In this document: piece by piece, positions 24,028-32,512 of the stretch
How the letters are laid out: each line of letters begins with the position of its first letter
How positions within the stretch are numbered: the stretch's first letter is position 1
From: Gemmatimonadales bacterium
GTDB taxonomy: Bacteria > Gemmatimonadota > Gemmatimonadetes > Gemmatimonadales > GWC2-71-9
Length of the DNA stretch: 64,000 nt
NCBI GenBank assembly: GCA_019637315.1
Contig: JAHBVU010000018.1
Span: forward strand, 1-64,000
Direction: 5' to 3'
The notes under the pieces: model-generated
Seen by the model: the letters and a program-made list of their open reading frames with translations, nothing else
Told to the model about the DNA's origin: nothing
Databases searched by the model: none
Translations under genes and position numbers: made by a program

Positions 24028-26616
24028 ATGCTCGTCCTGCTCCTTCTCCTGTTGCTGACTACACCCATGGCCGCGCAGCACGCCCTGGCTCCCGCGGGTG
24101 GACGCTACGATCCTGCCGTGCCGACCCCGCGTTCGGTCCTGGGATATGAGGTCGGCGAGCGCTTCACGCCGCACCACCTGCTGATGCGGTACCTCGAGCG
24201 GGTGGCGGCCTCGAGCTCACGAGTTCGCCTCGATACGCTCGCCGTGACCTTCGGGGGTCGGGAAACCGTAATGGCTGTGGTCACGAGCGACGGCAATCAT
24301 GCCCGGATGCCCGAGATCCGCGCGGCAGCCGAGCGGATTGCGGAGCCCGTCGGCGCATCGGATGGGGAGCTGGAGGCGGCCTTGGCGCGGCTGCCGGTCA
24401 TCGTCTTCCTGGCCTACACGGTGCATGGGGGCGAGGCGAGCGGGACCGAGGCGGCGATTGCCACCCTGTATCAGCTGGCGGCTGGGCAGGATGACGAAGT
24501 TCGCCGCATCCTGGACAACACCGTCGTGCTGATCGACCCGCTCCAGAATCCCGATGGGCATGAACGGCATGTCCAGCGCGTCTGGCGCTCGGCCTCCCGG
24601 AGCGGGCATCCGAGCAGTCCGGTCGCGATGATCAATCAGAGTGACTGGCCCGGTCCGCGGACCAGTCACTATCAGTTCGACCTCAATCGCGACTGGTTCA
24701 TCCAGTCCCATCCTGAGTCGCGGGCGCGCGCTGGCGTGATTCATCGCTGGCGTCCGCACGTGGTGGCCGATCTGCATGAGATGGGGTCCAACTCGAGCTA
24801 CTTCTTCGCGCCACCGATGGAGCCGGTCAACAAAAATGTGCCGCAGAACATCAAGGACTGGTGGGACATCATTGCCAAGTCCAACGCGGCGGCGTTCGAT
24901 CGGTACGGCCGGCCCTACTTCACCCGCGAAGGCTATGACGAGTTCTGGCCGGGGTACGGCGTCTCGTATCCGATCCTGACCGGCGCGGCCGGGATGACGT
25001 ACGAGCAGGCCTCGAGCAGCGGTGGACGGATCCGGCGCAACGATGGCACCGATCTGACCTTGCACACCGCCGCGTGGCAGCATTACCTGGCCTCGATGTC
25101 GACGCTTCGGATCAGCGCGGAGCGCGCGCGCGATCGGGTGCGCGACTACCTGACCTTCCGGCGGACAGCGGTCACCGAATCCGAACGCGCCGCATTTCGA
25201 TACGTCGTCTTCGAGCGTGACGGTGACGGGCGCGCCGACTCGCTGGTTGCACTGCTGGCCCGCAACAGCATCGTGGTTCAGCGGCTGACCGGGGCCGTCG
25301 ACGCGCCGGGCGCCACCCGTTATGGTGAGGCCACCCCCCGGTCTGCGCGGCTGCCGTCCGGCAGTTACGTTGTGGATCTGGCACAGCCGCAGGGGCGTCT
25401 GGCGCGGGCGCTGCTCGAGCCTGACGCGGTGCTCGACTCGACCTTCATTCATGAGGAGCTCGAGCGACGGCGCACCGGCTTGCCGAGTCGCTTCTATGAT
25501 GTGACCGGGTGGTCGCTGCCCTTCACCTTCCGGGTCAACGCATGGGCCGTTCGTGGTCCGTTGTCCGGGCTCGAGGCCGCGACGTGGCTCGCATCGTCGC
25601 CATCGTCGGCGCGGACCGCGAGTTTCGCCTATGCGTTTGCCCCGGGGAGCGAAGCCAGCCTCCAGATGCTGGCGGGTCTCCTGGCCGACAGTGTTCGGGT
25701 CCGCTACGCACGCTGGTCGTTCCGGATCGGCAGCGATGCCTTTCCGCGCGGCGCGTTCCTGGTTCAGATCGCTGCGAACGACAGCTCTGTGCATCAGCGG
25801 GTCGCGAATCGGGCGGCGCAGTCGGGGGCGCGGATCGTGCCGCTGGCCACCTCGATGGTCGACGAGGGAACCGATCTCGGCAGCAACAGTGTGATTCCGG
25901 TGCGCCCGGTCAGGGTCGGGCTGGTTGGTGGGCAGGGCGTCAATGGCAACTCCTTCGGCTTTGCCTGGTTTACGCTCGATCAGCGGCTGCGTTATCCCGT
26001 GCTGACGGTCGAGGCGCGCCTCTTGTCGGCCGCACTCCCGGATCTCGATGTCATCGTTCTGCCTGGTGCGCAGACCAGCGGGCTCGATGCCGCATTGGGG
26101 GAGGGGGGACGCTCGGCCCTCGCGGCCTGGGTTCGGAACGGTGGCGTCCTGATTACGCTCGAGGGCTCCACGGCGTGGCTGGCCCGTGAGTCGGTCGGGC
26201 TTACCCGGCTGCGGATCCGGCCCGATTCAGCGGGGGCGGATGGGATGGCGCCGTTGCCGGTCAATGTCCCTGGCGCGATCGTTCGCGCGGTGGCGGACAC
26301 GTTGAGCCCGCTGCTCGCCGGGATCGGTCAGACCGAGCTGCCGGTTATGGTCGATGGCGGAACCGTGTTGACGCTGCCGCGGAATCTGCGGCCCGGTGAG
26401 GCGGTCATGCAGTACGCTGCCGCCGACAGGCTGCGCATGGCGGGCTATCTGTGGCCCGAGGCGCCGGGGCGACTGGCGCGGTCGCCCTACCTTTGGACGG
26501 AACGGGTCGGCAACGGGCGGGTGATTGCGTTTGCGGGTGATCCCAACTTCCGCGACCTCTGGCGCGGCTTGACGCCGATCTTCGGCAACGCGGTGTTCCT
26601 GGGCGCCAGTTACTAG
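24028..26616 (+). CDS. Secreted M14-family zinc carboxypeptidase
   Basis: The 862-residue protein begins with a very hydrophobic signal (MLVLLLLLLLTTPMAAQ). The M14 zinc ligands are HxxE at H133-E136 (TVHGGEASG) and His250 in ADLHEMGSN, with substrate-site motifs NPDGH (174-178) and DLNRDW (218-223). The C-terminal half (about 400-862) is an additional domain ending in a glutamine-amidotransferase-like fold (VIVLPGAQ, VRNGGVLITLEGSTAWL), as in other large M14 proteins of this type. It probably removes C-terminal residues from peptides outside the cell. ATG 24028 follows AGGA. Confidence 0.92.
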   Translation: MLVLLLLLLLTTPMAAQHALAPAGGRYDPAVPTPRSVLGYEVGERFTPHHLLMRYLERVAASSSRVRLDTLAVTFGGRETVMAVVTSDGNHARMPEIRAAAERIAEPVGASDGELEAALARLPVIVFLAYTVHGGEASGTEAAIATLYQLAAGQDDEVRRILDNTVVLIDPLQNPDGHERHVQRVWRSASRSGHPSSPVAMINQSDWPGPRTSHYQFDLNRDWFIQSHPESRARAGVIHRWRPHVVADLHEMGSNSSYFFAPPMEPVNKNVPQNIKDWWDIIAKSNAAAFDRYGRPYFTREGYDEFWPGYGVSYPILTGAAGMTYEQASSSGGRIRRNDGTDLTLHTAAWQHYLASMSTLRISAERARDRVRDYLTFRRTAVTESERAAFRYVVFERDGDGRADSLVALLARNSIVVQRLTGAVDAPGATRYGEATPRSARLPSGSYVVDLAQPQGRLARALLEPDAVLDSTFIHEELERRRTGLPSRFYDVTGWSLPFTFRVNAWAVRGPLSGLEAATWLASSPSSARTASFAYAFAPGSEASLQMLAGLLADSVRVRYARWSFRIGSDAFPRGAFLVQIAANDSSVHQRVANRAAQSGARIVPLATSMVDEGTDLGSNSVIPVRPVRVGLVGGQGVNGNSFGFAWFTLDQRLRYPVLTVEARLLSAALPDLDVIVLPGAQTSGLDAALGEGGRSALAAWVRNGGVLITLEGSTAWLARESVGLTRLRIRPDSAGADGMAPLPVNVPGAIVRAVADTLSPLLAGIGQTELPVMVDGGTVLTLPRNLRPGEAVMQYAAADRLRMAGYLWPEAPGRLARSPYLWTERVGNGRVIAFAGDPNFRDLWRGLTPIFGNAVFLGASY

Positions 26617-26636
26617 CCCTGCCTTGCTGTACGTCG

Positions 26637-26664
26637 ATCGCCGTCGGCTGCTGCCGACGGCGAT
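26637..26664 (+). terminator. Hairpin terminator between M14 and HD-GYP genes
   Basis: A perfect 12-bp stem is formed by ATCGCCGTCGGC (26637-26648) and GCCGACGGCGAT (26653-26664) with a 4-base loop. TCTCGTTTCT follows on the plus strand. It lies 20 bases after the carboxypeptidase stop and 32 bases before the end of the convergent HD-GYP gene, and may serve both directions. Confidence 0.75.
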
Positions 26665-26695
26665 TCTCGTTTCTGAAGGTGCGAGACCAGCCCGG

Positions 26696-28066
26696 TTATC
26701 GGGGCGGCGCGGTGGCGAGCGCTTCGAACGCCGCAGGGCAGATGGCTTTGCCGGCTAGGCGGCGCATGATGGTCAGCACCTCATCCCAGGGCAGGCTGTC
26801 GCGATAGGGTCGTTCCGCCTGCAGCGCTTCGCAGATGTCGGCCACCGCGAGCACGCGCGCGGCAAGCCCGAGATCGTTGCTGCCGATGCCGCGGTGATAC
26901 CCGGTACCGTCGAGGCGCTCGTGGTGTGCGGCCGCGACATCAGCCAAGGTCCGAAACCGGTCGATTCGGCTCAGGATCTCATAAGTGTAGCCGGTGTGTT
27001 TCCGCATGGCGGCCCACTCGGCGTCGTCGAGCTTGCCAGGCTTATCGAGAATCGTGTTGGGCACACCGAGTTTTCCGATATCGTGGAGCAGGGCGGCCCG
27101 ACGGAGTTCGCGGAGTTCGCTGCTGCTGAAGCCCATCCGGTCGCCGACTTCGACGGCAATGGCGGCCACGCCGGTCGAGTGCTGGTGCGTGTAGGGTGAC
27201 TTCGCGTCAATGATGATCGCGAACGCTTCGGCCACCTGGTCGACCCGCGTCTCGTCGGCGAGGACGACGCGCTCCTCCGGCTCGTAATCCCGCACCAGGT
27301 CGCGGGGATCTTCCGCAGCGAGCGACTGCCAGAATGCGGTGTCGCTCTCGATCGAATCGAGGGCGGTGACCAGCTCCGGGTCGAACCAGGTGCCGCTTCG
27401 GCGCCGGGCCATATCGAACGCGGCGGCAACACCGCGCTCGCTCAGGAACACTTCGAAGGTCTGAGCCAGCGTCAGAACCCGGGCATAGAACGGGATCTGC
27501 TGTCCGGACAGACCGGCCGGGTGACCTCGGCCGTTCCAATGCTCGTCGAGGCAGCGGATCGCGTGTGCGGTGTCGGCCGACAGGCCCACCATTTGGGCAA
27601 TGTCGGCGCCGCGCTCGCAGCGAGTCGCGATCATCTCGCGTCCGATCCGCTCGGCGGTGACGGCAATGCGGGCCATCTGGCCGACCCGACCGATCAGGCT
27701 GGCGTTAGCAGCGGTGTGGCGCCAGGCGTAGCCCGCGGCGGGTCCCTTCCGGGTCCAGTCGATCAGCTTGTGCTCGCGTTTGAGCAGGCGATCGTCGGCC
27801 TGGAAGAGCTGGCTCAACCGGGCGGCGTTGGAGGAGCACCCGGCGTCTTTCATCAAAAGGGCAAAAAACAGGTCGGACCGGCCGGAGGCGTCGAGGCCGA
27901 TCAGCTCGACCAGTCGCATTCCGATGATACAGGCCCGGGCAGAATGCCCCATGGTCTGTCCCTCGGTCAGGTCGAGAGAGTAGGACAGGGCAGAGACGAT
28001 CTCCGAGAGGCGCAGCTCATCGGTCTCGACAGACTTGCTGTTTCGGCCGAGTTCGCTGATGCCCAT
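26696..28066 (-). CDS. Two-domain HD-GYP protein (putative cyclic-di-GMP phosphodiesterase), first domain degenerate
   Basis: The 456-residue cytoplasmic protein holds two HD-GYP-like domains. The C-terminal one has the metal pair HD at about 328-329 (LLHDIGKLG), HH at about 381-382 and DGTGYHRG at about 386-393, where the usual Pro of GYP is His. The N-terminal domain (about 35-230) keeps DEHWNGRGHPAGL but its HD position reads MKDAG, so its first metal site is broken. Family knowledge: HD-GYP proteins hydrolyse cyclic-di-GMP or cyclic GAMP. The start at 28066 is chosen over an in-frame codon 45 bases upstream because it lacks the odd basic leader. A link to pili elsewhere in the window is only speculative. 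Confidence 0.87.
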   Translation of the reverse strand: MGISELGRNSKSVETDELRLSEIVSALSYSLDLTEGQTMGHSARACIIGMRLVELIGLDASGRSDLFFALLMKDAGCSSNAARLSQLFQADDRLLKREHKLIDWTRKGPAAGYAWRHTAANASLIGRVGQMARIAVTAERIGREMIATRCERGADIAQMVGLSADTAHAIRCLDEHWNGRGHPAGLSGQQIPFYARVLTLAQTFEVFLSERGVAAAFDMARRRSGTWFDPELVTALDSIESDTAFWQSLAAEDPRDLVRDYEPEERVVLADETRVDQVAEAFAIIIDAKSPYTHQHSTGVAAIAVEVGDRMGFSSSELRELRRAALLHDIGKLGVPNTILDKPGKLDDAEWAAMRKHTGYTYEILSRIDRFRTLADVAAAHHERLDGTGYHRGIGSNDLGLAARVLAVADICEALQAERPYRDSLPWDEVLTIMRRLAGKAICPAAFEALATAPPR

Positions 28067-28139
28067 GGCTGCATCCCGATGATGCGTTAGCGTGGCCTTC
28101 GAGCAAGGCATGTGCCGCCTTGCTTCCGAGAGACCGAGA

Positions 28140-29843
28140 TCAGCCCGCTCGGCTCTGCTCCTTCTTCCAGGTGTCTTTGAGCGTCACGGTGCGGTTGAAG
28201 ACCAGCTTGCCAGGCGCGGAATCCAAAGGGTCGGACACGAAGTATCCGGTCCGTTCGAACTGGTAGCGGCTCCCGATGGGGTCGCGGGCCACGCTGGGCT
28301 CGATCTTGGCGCCCGTGACCCGGACGAGTGACTTCGAGTTGAGCAGGGCAGTGAAGTCCTGATCCTCATCGGCTTCGGGGTCTGCCACGGTGAAGAGTGG
28401 CTCATAGAGGCGCAGCTCGCAGTCGAGTGCGTGCGGCGCTGACACCCAGTGGATCGTGCCCTGAACTTTGCGCCCGTCCGGGGCGTTGCCGCCGCGCGTT
28501 GCCGGGTCGTAGGTGCAGTGCAGCTCGACGACCTCACCTGCGGCGTTCTTGATCACGTCGGTGCAGGTAATCAGGTAGCCGTACCGGAGCCTGACCTCGC
28601 GTCCAGGGGCCAGCCGGAAAAACTTCTTGGGCGGATCCTCCATGAAATCGTCGCGATCGACGTAGATCTCGCGCGAGAACGGTACCATCCGGGTTCCGGT
28701 CTTGGGTACGTCGTGCGGATAATAGGAGGCTTCCAGCTCCTCGCTCTGTCCCTCGGGATAGTTGGTGAGCACGACCTTGAGCGGATTGACGACGCAGAGC
28801 ACGCGCGGGACCCGCATGTTGAGGTCGTTTCGCACTGCGTGCTCGTACGCGGCCAGTTCGGTTCGCGCGTCCTTCCGGGCCACGCCCACGGCATCGCAAA
28901 AATCGCGGATCGCTTCCGGCGTCACACCGCGGCGGCGGATGCCCGCGAGGGTGGGCATCCGTGGGTCATCCCAGCCCGTGACGTGACCTTCGTTGACGAG
29001 GCGGAGCAGCTTCCGTTTGCTGACCACCGTATAGTCGAGCTGGAGGCGGGCGAACTCGGTCTGTTCGGGTGGTTGGACGAAGCCGAGTTCGTGGAGCAGC
29101 CACTCGTAGATCTCACGATTGTCCTTGAACTCGAGGGTGCAGAGCGAGTGGGTGATTCCCTCGATGGCATCTGACAGCCCGTGCGCAAAATCGTAAAGCG
29201 GGTAGATGCGCCAGGCATCACCCTGTCGGTAGTGGTGCGCATGGCGAATCCGCATCAGGACGGGATCGCGCATGATCATGTTGGGGTGTGCCAGGTCGAT
29301 CCGGGCACGCAGCACGTGCGCCCCGTCGGGGAACTCCCCAGCCTTCATTCGCGTCAGCAGGTCCAGGTTCTCGGTGACCGAGCGGTCGCGATACGGACCG
29401 GGAGTGCCCGGCGTCGTTACAGTTCCACGGTTGGTCCGGATCTCATCTTCCGTCTGGCTGTCGACGTAGGCCTTGCCCTTCTCGACCAACCGGACCGCAA
29501 ACTCGTAGAGCTGCTCGAAGTAGTCGCTGGCGTAGCGCTCCTCGTCCCACTCGAAGCCGAGCCAGCGGACGTCGCGCTTGATGGCCTCCACGTAGCGGAC
29601 GTCTTCCGTCGCTGGATTGGTATCGTCGAAACGCAGGTTGACGGTGCCGCCGTACTCGCGTGCAATGCCGAAGTTCAGACAGATCGACTTGGCGTGCCCG
29701 ATGTGTGGATAGCCGTTCGGTTCGGGCGGGAAGCGGGTCGCAATCCGGCGGCCAAATCGATTGCTGGCTGCGTCCTCCGCAACCATTTCTCGAATGAAGT
29801 CCCGGCGAGGAGTTTCCTGGGTCACGGCCGCGTCCGCATGCAA
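28140..29843 (-). CDS. glnS: Glutaminyl-tRNA synthetase
   Basis: The 567-residue class Ic synthetase charges tRNA-Gln with glutamine. The HIGH motif is PHIGHAKS (H47-H50), the KMSKS equivalent is VVSKR (about 273-277), and the catalytic domain is followed by two anticodon-binding beta-barrels (about 345-555). Length matches bacterial GlnRS, including FDDTNP (72-77) for the amino-acid pocket. The start is uncertain: TTG 29843 gives MHADAAVTQE, while GTG 29825 gives a start at VTQETPRRDF; neither has a strong ribosome site. It is single-copy here and next to the HD-GYP gene only by chance orientation. Confidence 0.96.
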   Translation of the reverse strand: MHADAAVTQETPRRDFIREMVAEDAASNRFGRRIATRFPPEPNGYPHIGHAKSICLNFGIAREYGGTVNLRFDDTNPATEDVRYVEAIKRDVRWLGFEWDEERYASDYFEQLYEFAVRLVEKGKAYVDSQTEDEIRTNRGTVTTPGTPGPYRDRSVTENLDLLTRMKAGEFPDGAHVLRARIDLAHPNMIMRDPVLMRIRHAHHYRQGDAWRIYPLYDFAHGLSDAIEGITHSLCTLEFKDNREIYEWLLHELGFVQPPEQTEFARLQLDYTVVSKRKLLRLVNEGHVTGWDDPRMPTLAGIRRRGVTPEAIRDFCDAVGVARKDARTELAAYEHAVRNDLNMRVPRVLCVVNPLKVVLTNYPEGQSEELEASYYPHDVPKTGTRMVPFSREIYVDRDDFMEDPPKKFFRLAPGREVRLRYGYLITCTDVIKNAAGEVVELHCTYDPATRGGNAPDGRKVQGTIHWVSAPHALDCELRLYEPLFTVADPEADEDQDFTALLNSKSLVRVTGAKIEPSVARDPIGSRYQFERTGYFVSDPLDSAPGKLVFNRTVTLKDTWKKEQSRAG

Positions 29844-30130
29844 AAGGGGCGTTGAAAAAGGGCCTCAAAAATACACTGGCGGGGACGGTTCCGTTCGGGG
29901 GCGGTCGACTGCTCGCTCGACCCGGCATCGACGATCGGCCCCAGTCGCGGGCGGTTTGCCGTGGTCGGGTGCTGTAACGTCTTTTGCGAAAGGAGGTTAG
30001 GTCTGTCGGTGCCGAGCGACTGTGCTGCCGTTTGGTTGCCTCATTCTGCGGCCTTGGGTACCCTGGGACGGTCCCGATGGGGTCGAGGGTTGGTCGCCGT
30101 CCGAGGCAGGGTGAATGACAAGGAGAATCG
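29844..30130. other. Divergent intergenic region before mscS
   Basis: These 287 bases separate glnS from the MscS gene. I see no tRNA, hairpin with a T-tract or palindrome. The one clear element is AAAGGAGG at 29989-29996, a strong ribosome-site sequence about 135 bases before the mscS ATG. It may serve a short upstream reading frame. Confidence 0.5.
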
Positions 30131-30143
30131 ATGGATAACCTGA
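30009..30143 (+). CDS. Possible upstream reading frame overlapping the mscS start
   Basis: A GTG at 30009 lies 12 bases after AAAGGAGG and opens a 44-residue frame that ends at 30143, 12 bases inside mscS and out of frame with it. The spacing is longer than ideal and the product (VPSDCAAVWLPHS at the start) resembles nothing known. If translated, it could couple to mscS. It may equally be chance. Confidence 0.2.
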   Translation: MPSDCAAVWLPHSAALGTLGRSRWGRGLVAVRGRVNDKENRWIT

Positions 30144-31408
30144 TGCGATGGTTTCGTGAGCTGATCGACTGGACCGGACTTCCGCCCAATGTCGCCGATA
30201 TCACGACGACGGTAGCCGGGATCCTAGTGCTCGCGGGCCTCGCGTGGTTCGCCAACGTCGTGGCCAAGCAGGTCATCCTTCGCGCGGTCAGGGCGGTGAT
30301 TGCCCGGACCCAGTTCCGCTGGGACGACGCGATGCTCGAGGCCGGCGTGTTTACCCGGCTTTCGCACCTGGCTCCGGCAATCGTCATCAATGCCATTGGG
30401 GGCGACGTCCTGGGGGGAAGCCCCGAGGTCCTGGCCGGACTGCGGAGCGCGGTGACCACCTACCTCACCTTCATCTGGCTGGCGGTCGTCTTCGCGGCAA
30501 TCGACGCGATGCAGTTGATTGCCCATCGATCCGGTCACGCCGAACGGATGCCGATTAAGGGGTTTGGCCAGGCGGTCAAGCTGGTGGCGGCGCTCATCGG
30601 GATCATCATGGTGCTCGCGGCGCTGCTCGATAAATCTCCAGTCTACCTCCTGTCGGGGCTCGGTGCGCTGACGGCCGTGCTGCTGCTGGTGTTTCGTGAC
30701 GCCATCCTTGGCTTCGTCGCCGGGATTCTCTTGTCGGTCAATCGAATGGTCCAGGTGGGCGACTGGATCGAGATGCCGAAGGCGGGCGCCGACGGCGATG
30801 TGATCGACGTCTCGCTCACCACGGTCAAGGTGCAGAACTGGGACAAGACGATCACCACGATTCCGACGTATACGATGATCTCGGATTCGTTCAAGAACTG
30901 GCGCGGCATGTTCGAATCCGGCGGGCGCCGGATCAAGCGGGCGCTCAACCTGGATGTGCGCTCGGTGCGCTTTGCGACCCCGGATATGGTCGAGGGATGG
31001 CGCCGGATCGATCTGCTCACGCAGTATCTGGCCGACAAACAGATCGAGATCGAGGAGGAAAACCGGAGGCAGGGTACCGATTTGTCGATCCTGGGCAACG
31101 GGCGCCGCATCACCAATCTCGGCACCTTCCGGGCGTACTGTATCGCCTATCTGCGGGCCCATCCGCGAATCCATCAGGACATGACGTTTCTCGTCCGCCA
31201 GCTTTCGCCCACCGAGCACGGTATCCCGCTCGAGATCTACGTCTTCACGAATGATACGCGCTGGGCGGTGTACGAAGGGATTCAGGCCGATGTCTTCGAT
31301 CACCTCCTGGCCGTCGTCCCGGAATTCGATCTCCAGGTCTTCCAGGACCCGTCCGGACACGATGTAACACGGGGTGTCGAGGTATTGCGTGGTATCCCCG
31401 CCGCCTGA
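30131..31408 (+). CDS. Mechanosensitive channel, MscS family (YbdG/MscM-like)
   Basis: The 425-residue inner-membrane protein has about five hydrophobic helices in the first 220 residues. The pore-lining TM3-like segment is SGLGALTAVLLLVFRDAILGF and is followed by the beta-domain (VQVGDWIEMP, VSLTTVKVQNWDKTITTIP). A long cytoplasmic C-terminus (about 280-425) with GTFRAYCIAYLRAHPRI matches the YbdG branch rather than small MscS. It releases solutes on hypo-osmotic shock. AGGAG lies seven bases before the ATG, an unusually good ribosome site. It is monocistronic by context. Confidence 0.93.
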   Translation: MDNLMRWFRELIDWTGLPPNVADITTTVAGILVLAGLAWFANVVAKQVILRAVRAVIARTQFRWDDAMLEAGVFTRLSHLAPAIVINAIGGDVLGGSPEVLAGLRSAVTTYLTFIWLAVVFAAIDAMQLIAHRSGHAERMPIKGFGQAVKLVAALIGIIMVLAALLDKSPVYLLSGLGALTAVLLLVFRDAILGFVAGILLSVNRMVQVGDWIEMPKAGADGDVIDVSLTTVKVQNWDKTITTIPTYTMISDSFKNWRGMFESGGRRIKRALNLDVRSVRFATPDMVEGWRRIDLLTQYLADKQIEIEEENRRQGTDLSILGNGRRITNLGTFRAYCIAYLRAHPRIHQDMTFLVRQLSPTEHGIPLEIYVFTNDTRWAVYEGIQADVFDHLLAVVPEFDLQVFQDPSGHDVTRGVEVLRGIPAA

Positions 31409-31420
31409 GGCGGCCGCCAG

Positions 31421-31849
31421 CTACGGCACCTCGACAGGTGCGGATGACGCGCCGACGATCTCCGTGCCGCCGATATCGACGGAGAAGCGAGGTCGGAGCC
31501 GATAGCTGCCTGTCTTGCCGGGGATGCTGACGCTTCCGGTCAAGGTGCCGCCCGCCGCCAGCGGAATCGGTGCGGCGGCGAGGGCGGCCAGGCAGAATCC
31601 GCTGACGTAGGGTGCCCAGCCGGCGCTGGTCGCGTGCTCGACGACGACGCTTGCCTGATCGCCGCAGGCCGGTACGAACACCTGGACGCCGCCGCGGTGG
31701 TCAGTGTGAACGGGATGGTGATGCGCTGGTCGTCGCGCGAAACTGCCGCCCGATCGGGCGTGACGACGAGGGCTGATTCGGGCGAGGCAAGCGAGTCGCT
31801 GCAGGCCGCCGCCAGGAGCAGGAGTCCAAACGGGAAGGGTCGATCGCAT
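31421..31849 (-). pseudogene. Small lipoprotein gene with probable compensating frame changes
   Basis: The C-terminal part (VFVPACGDQASVVVE, GWAPYVSGFCLAAL, GSYRLRPRFSVD) is a plausible beta-sandwich lipoprotein domain in one frame starting at ATG 31849. The expected signal and lipobox are not in that frame. They appear in the next frame over (FGLLLLAAACSDS, then SALVVTPDRAAVSRDDQRI and TIPFTLTT), so the coherent product needs a shift shortly after the ATG (about 31825-31840) and a shift back near 31682-31705. Either the gene is decayed or the sequence has two errors in homopolymer-rich spots. Read as it stands, the product is 142 residues and lacks an export signal. Confidence 0.6.
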
Positions 31850-31873
31850 CGGAACCTTCGATAGGGAGAATGT

Positions 31874-31892
31874 CGTCCCGCCGGGCGGGACG
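31874..31892. repeat. Intergenic inverted repeat
   Basis: CGTCCCGC and GCGGGACG form a perfect 8-bp stem with a 3-base loop, 25 bases upstream of the broken lipoprotein ATG. It lies within the 227 bases between that gene and the DUF2784 gene. It may be the 3' end hairpin of the leftward DUF2784 transcript, although it is 185 bases beyond that stop and lacks a T-tract. Confidence 0.3.
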
Positions 31893-32076
31893 CGAGCGCC
31901 CGCCTGCGGGTGCCATCTGATTGGGGCTGACGATCGCCACCACGGGGAGTCCGGTCTTAGCCGCCTCGAGGGCTACATGACTGTACGTGCTTCCCTAAAT
32001 ATCGTAGTCAATCGTACCAAACGACGCGCGGTCCGGCGCGATGGCGTGCTGCCGAACCGACACGCCGCCGGAGCGG

Positions 32077-32493
32077 TTACCCGGACGGCTGGCTGTCGTC
32101 GCGGGTGCGGGTCGTCCCCGGCTCGGGTGAGTCCGAACGGGTCCGCCGCCGGAACACGTACCAGTAGAGGGCCAGGTTGAGGACGAGTAGGAAGGCGCCG
32201 AGGGCCAGTTGGATAGCGCGAGTCAGGCCGTCTGGATAGATGAGCGGTGTGAGGTAGTGCTCGATGAAGCCCCCACTGTACCCGGTCTCGCCGGCGCGGC
32301 GGCGGAAGTAGTTCTCCAGCGGCGTAAGCGGGCAGGTAAAGTTGCCCCACCCGACGATTACGCCCCACGCGGCCAGCGGGAGGTGGAGCCAGACGAGCCG
32401 GGGCCAGCGGAGCAGGAGCAGCGCGCCCACGGCCACGAAGGCGATGAAGGCGAGGTGGACCACCAGCGTCAGGTCGGCCAGGACGCGCATCAT
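32077..32493 (-). CDS. DUF2784 family membrane protein
   Basis: The 138-residue protein has about four hydrophobic segments (DLTLVVHLAFIAFVAVGALL, LHLPLAAWGVIVGWG, TRAIQLALGAFLLVLNLALY). The family signature is GWGNFTCPLTPLENYFR followed by GFIEHYLTPLIYP. Function is unknown for the family. The start is one of two adjacent ATGs (32493 or 32490); a longer in-frame start would read back into the neighbouring gene. It lies 19 bases downstream of the glutaminyl-cyclotransferase gene and is probably co-transcribed. The C-terminal tail is charged and low-complexity. Confidence 0.88.
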   Translation of the reverse strand: MMRVLADLTLVVHLAFIAFVAVGALLLLRWPRLVWLHLPLAAWGVIVGWGNFTCPLTPLENYFRRRAGETGYSGGFIEHYLTPLIYPDGLTRAIQLALGAFLLVLNLALYWYVFRRRTRSDSPEPGTTRTRDDSQPSG

Positions 32494-32512
32494 GCGTGAA
32501 CCATGGCCGGAT

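Noticed and set aside
31396-31414. GCCGCC-TGA-GGCGGC around the mscS stop as a terminator
   Set aside because: The stem is only 6 bp and no T-tract follows in either direction.
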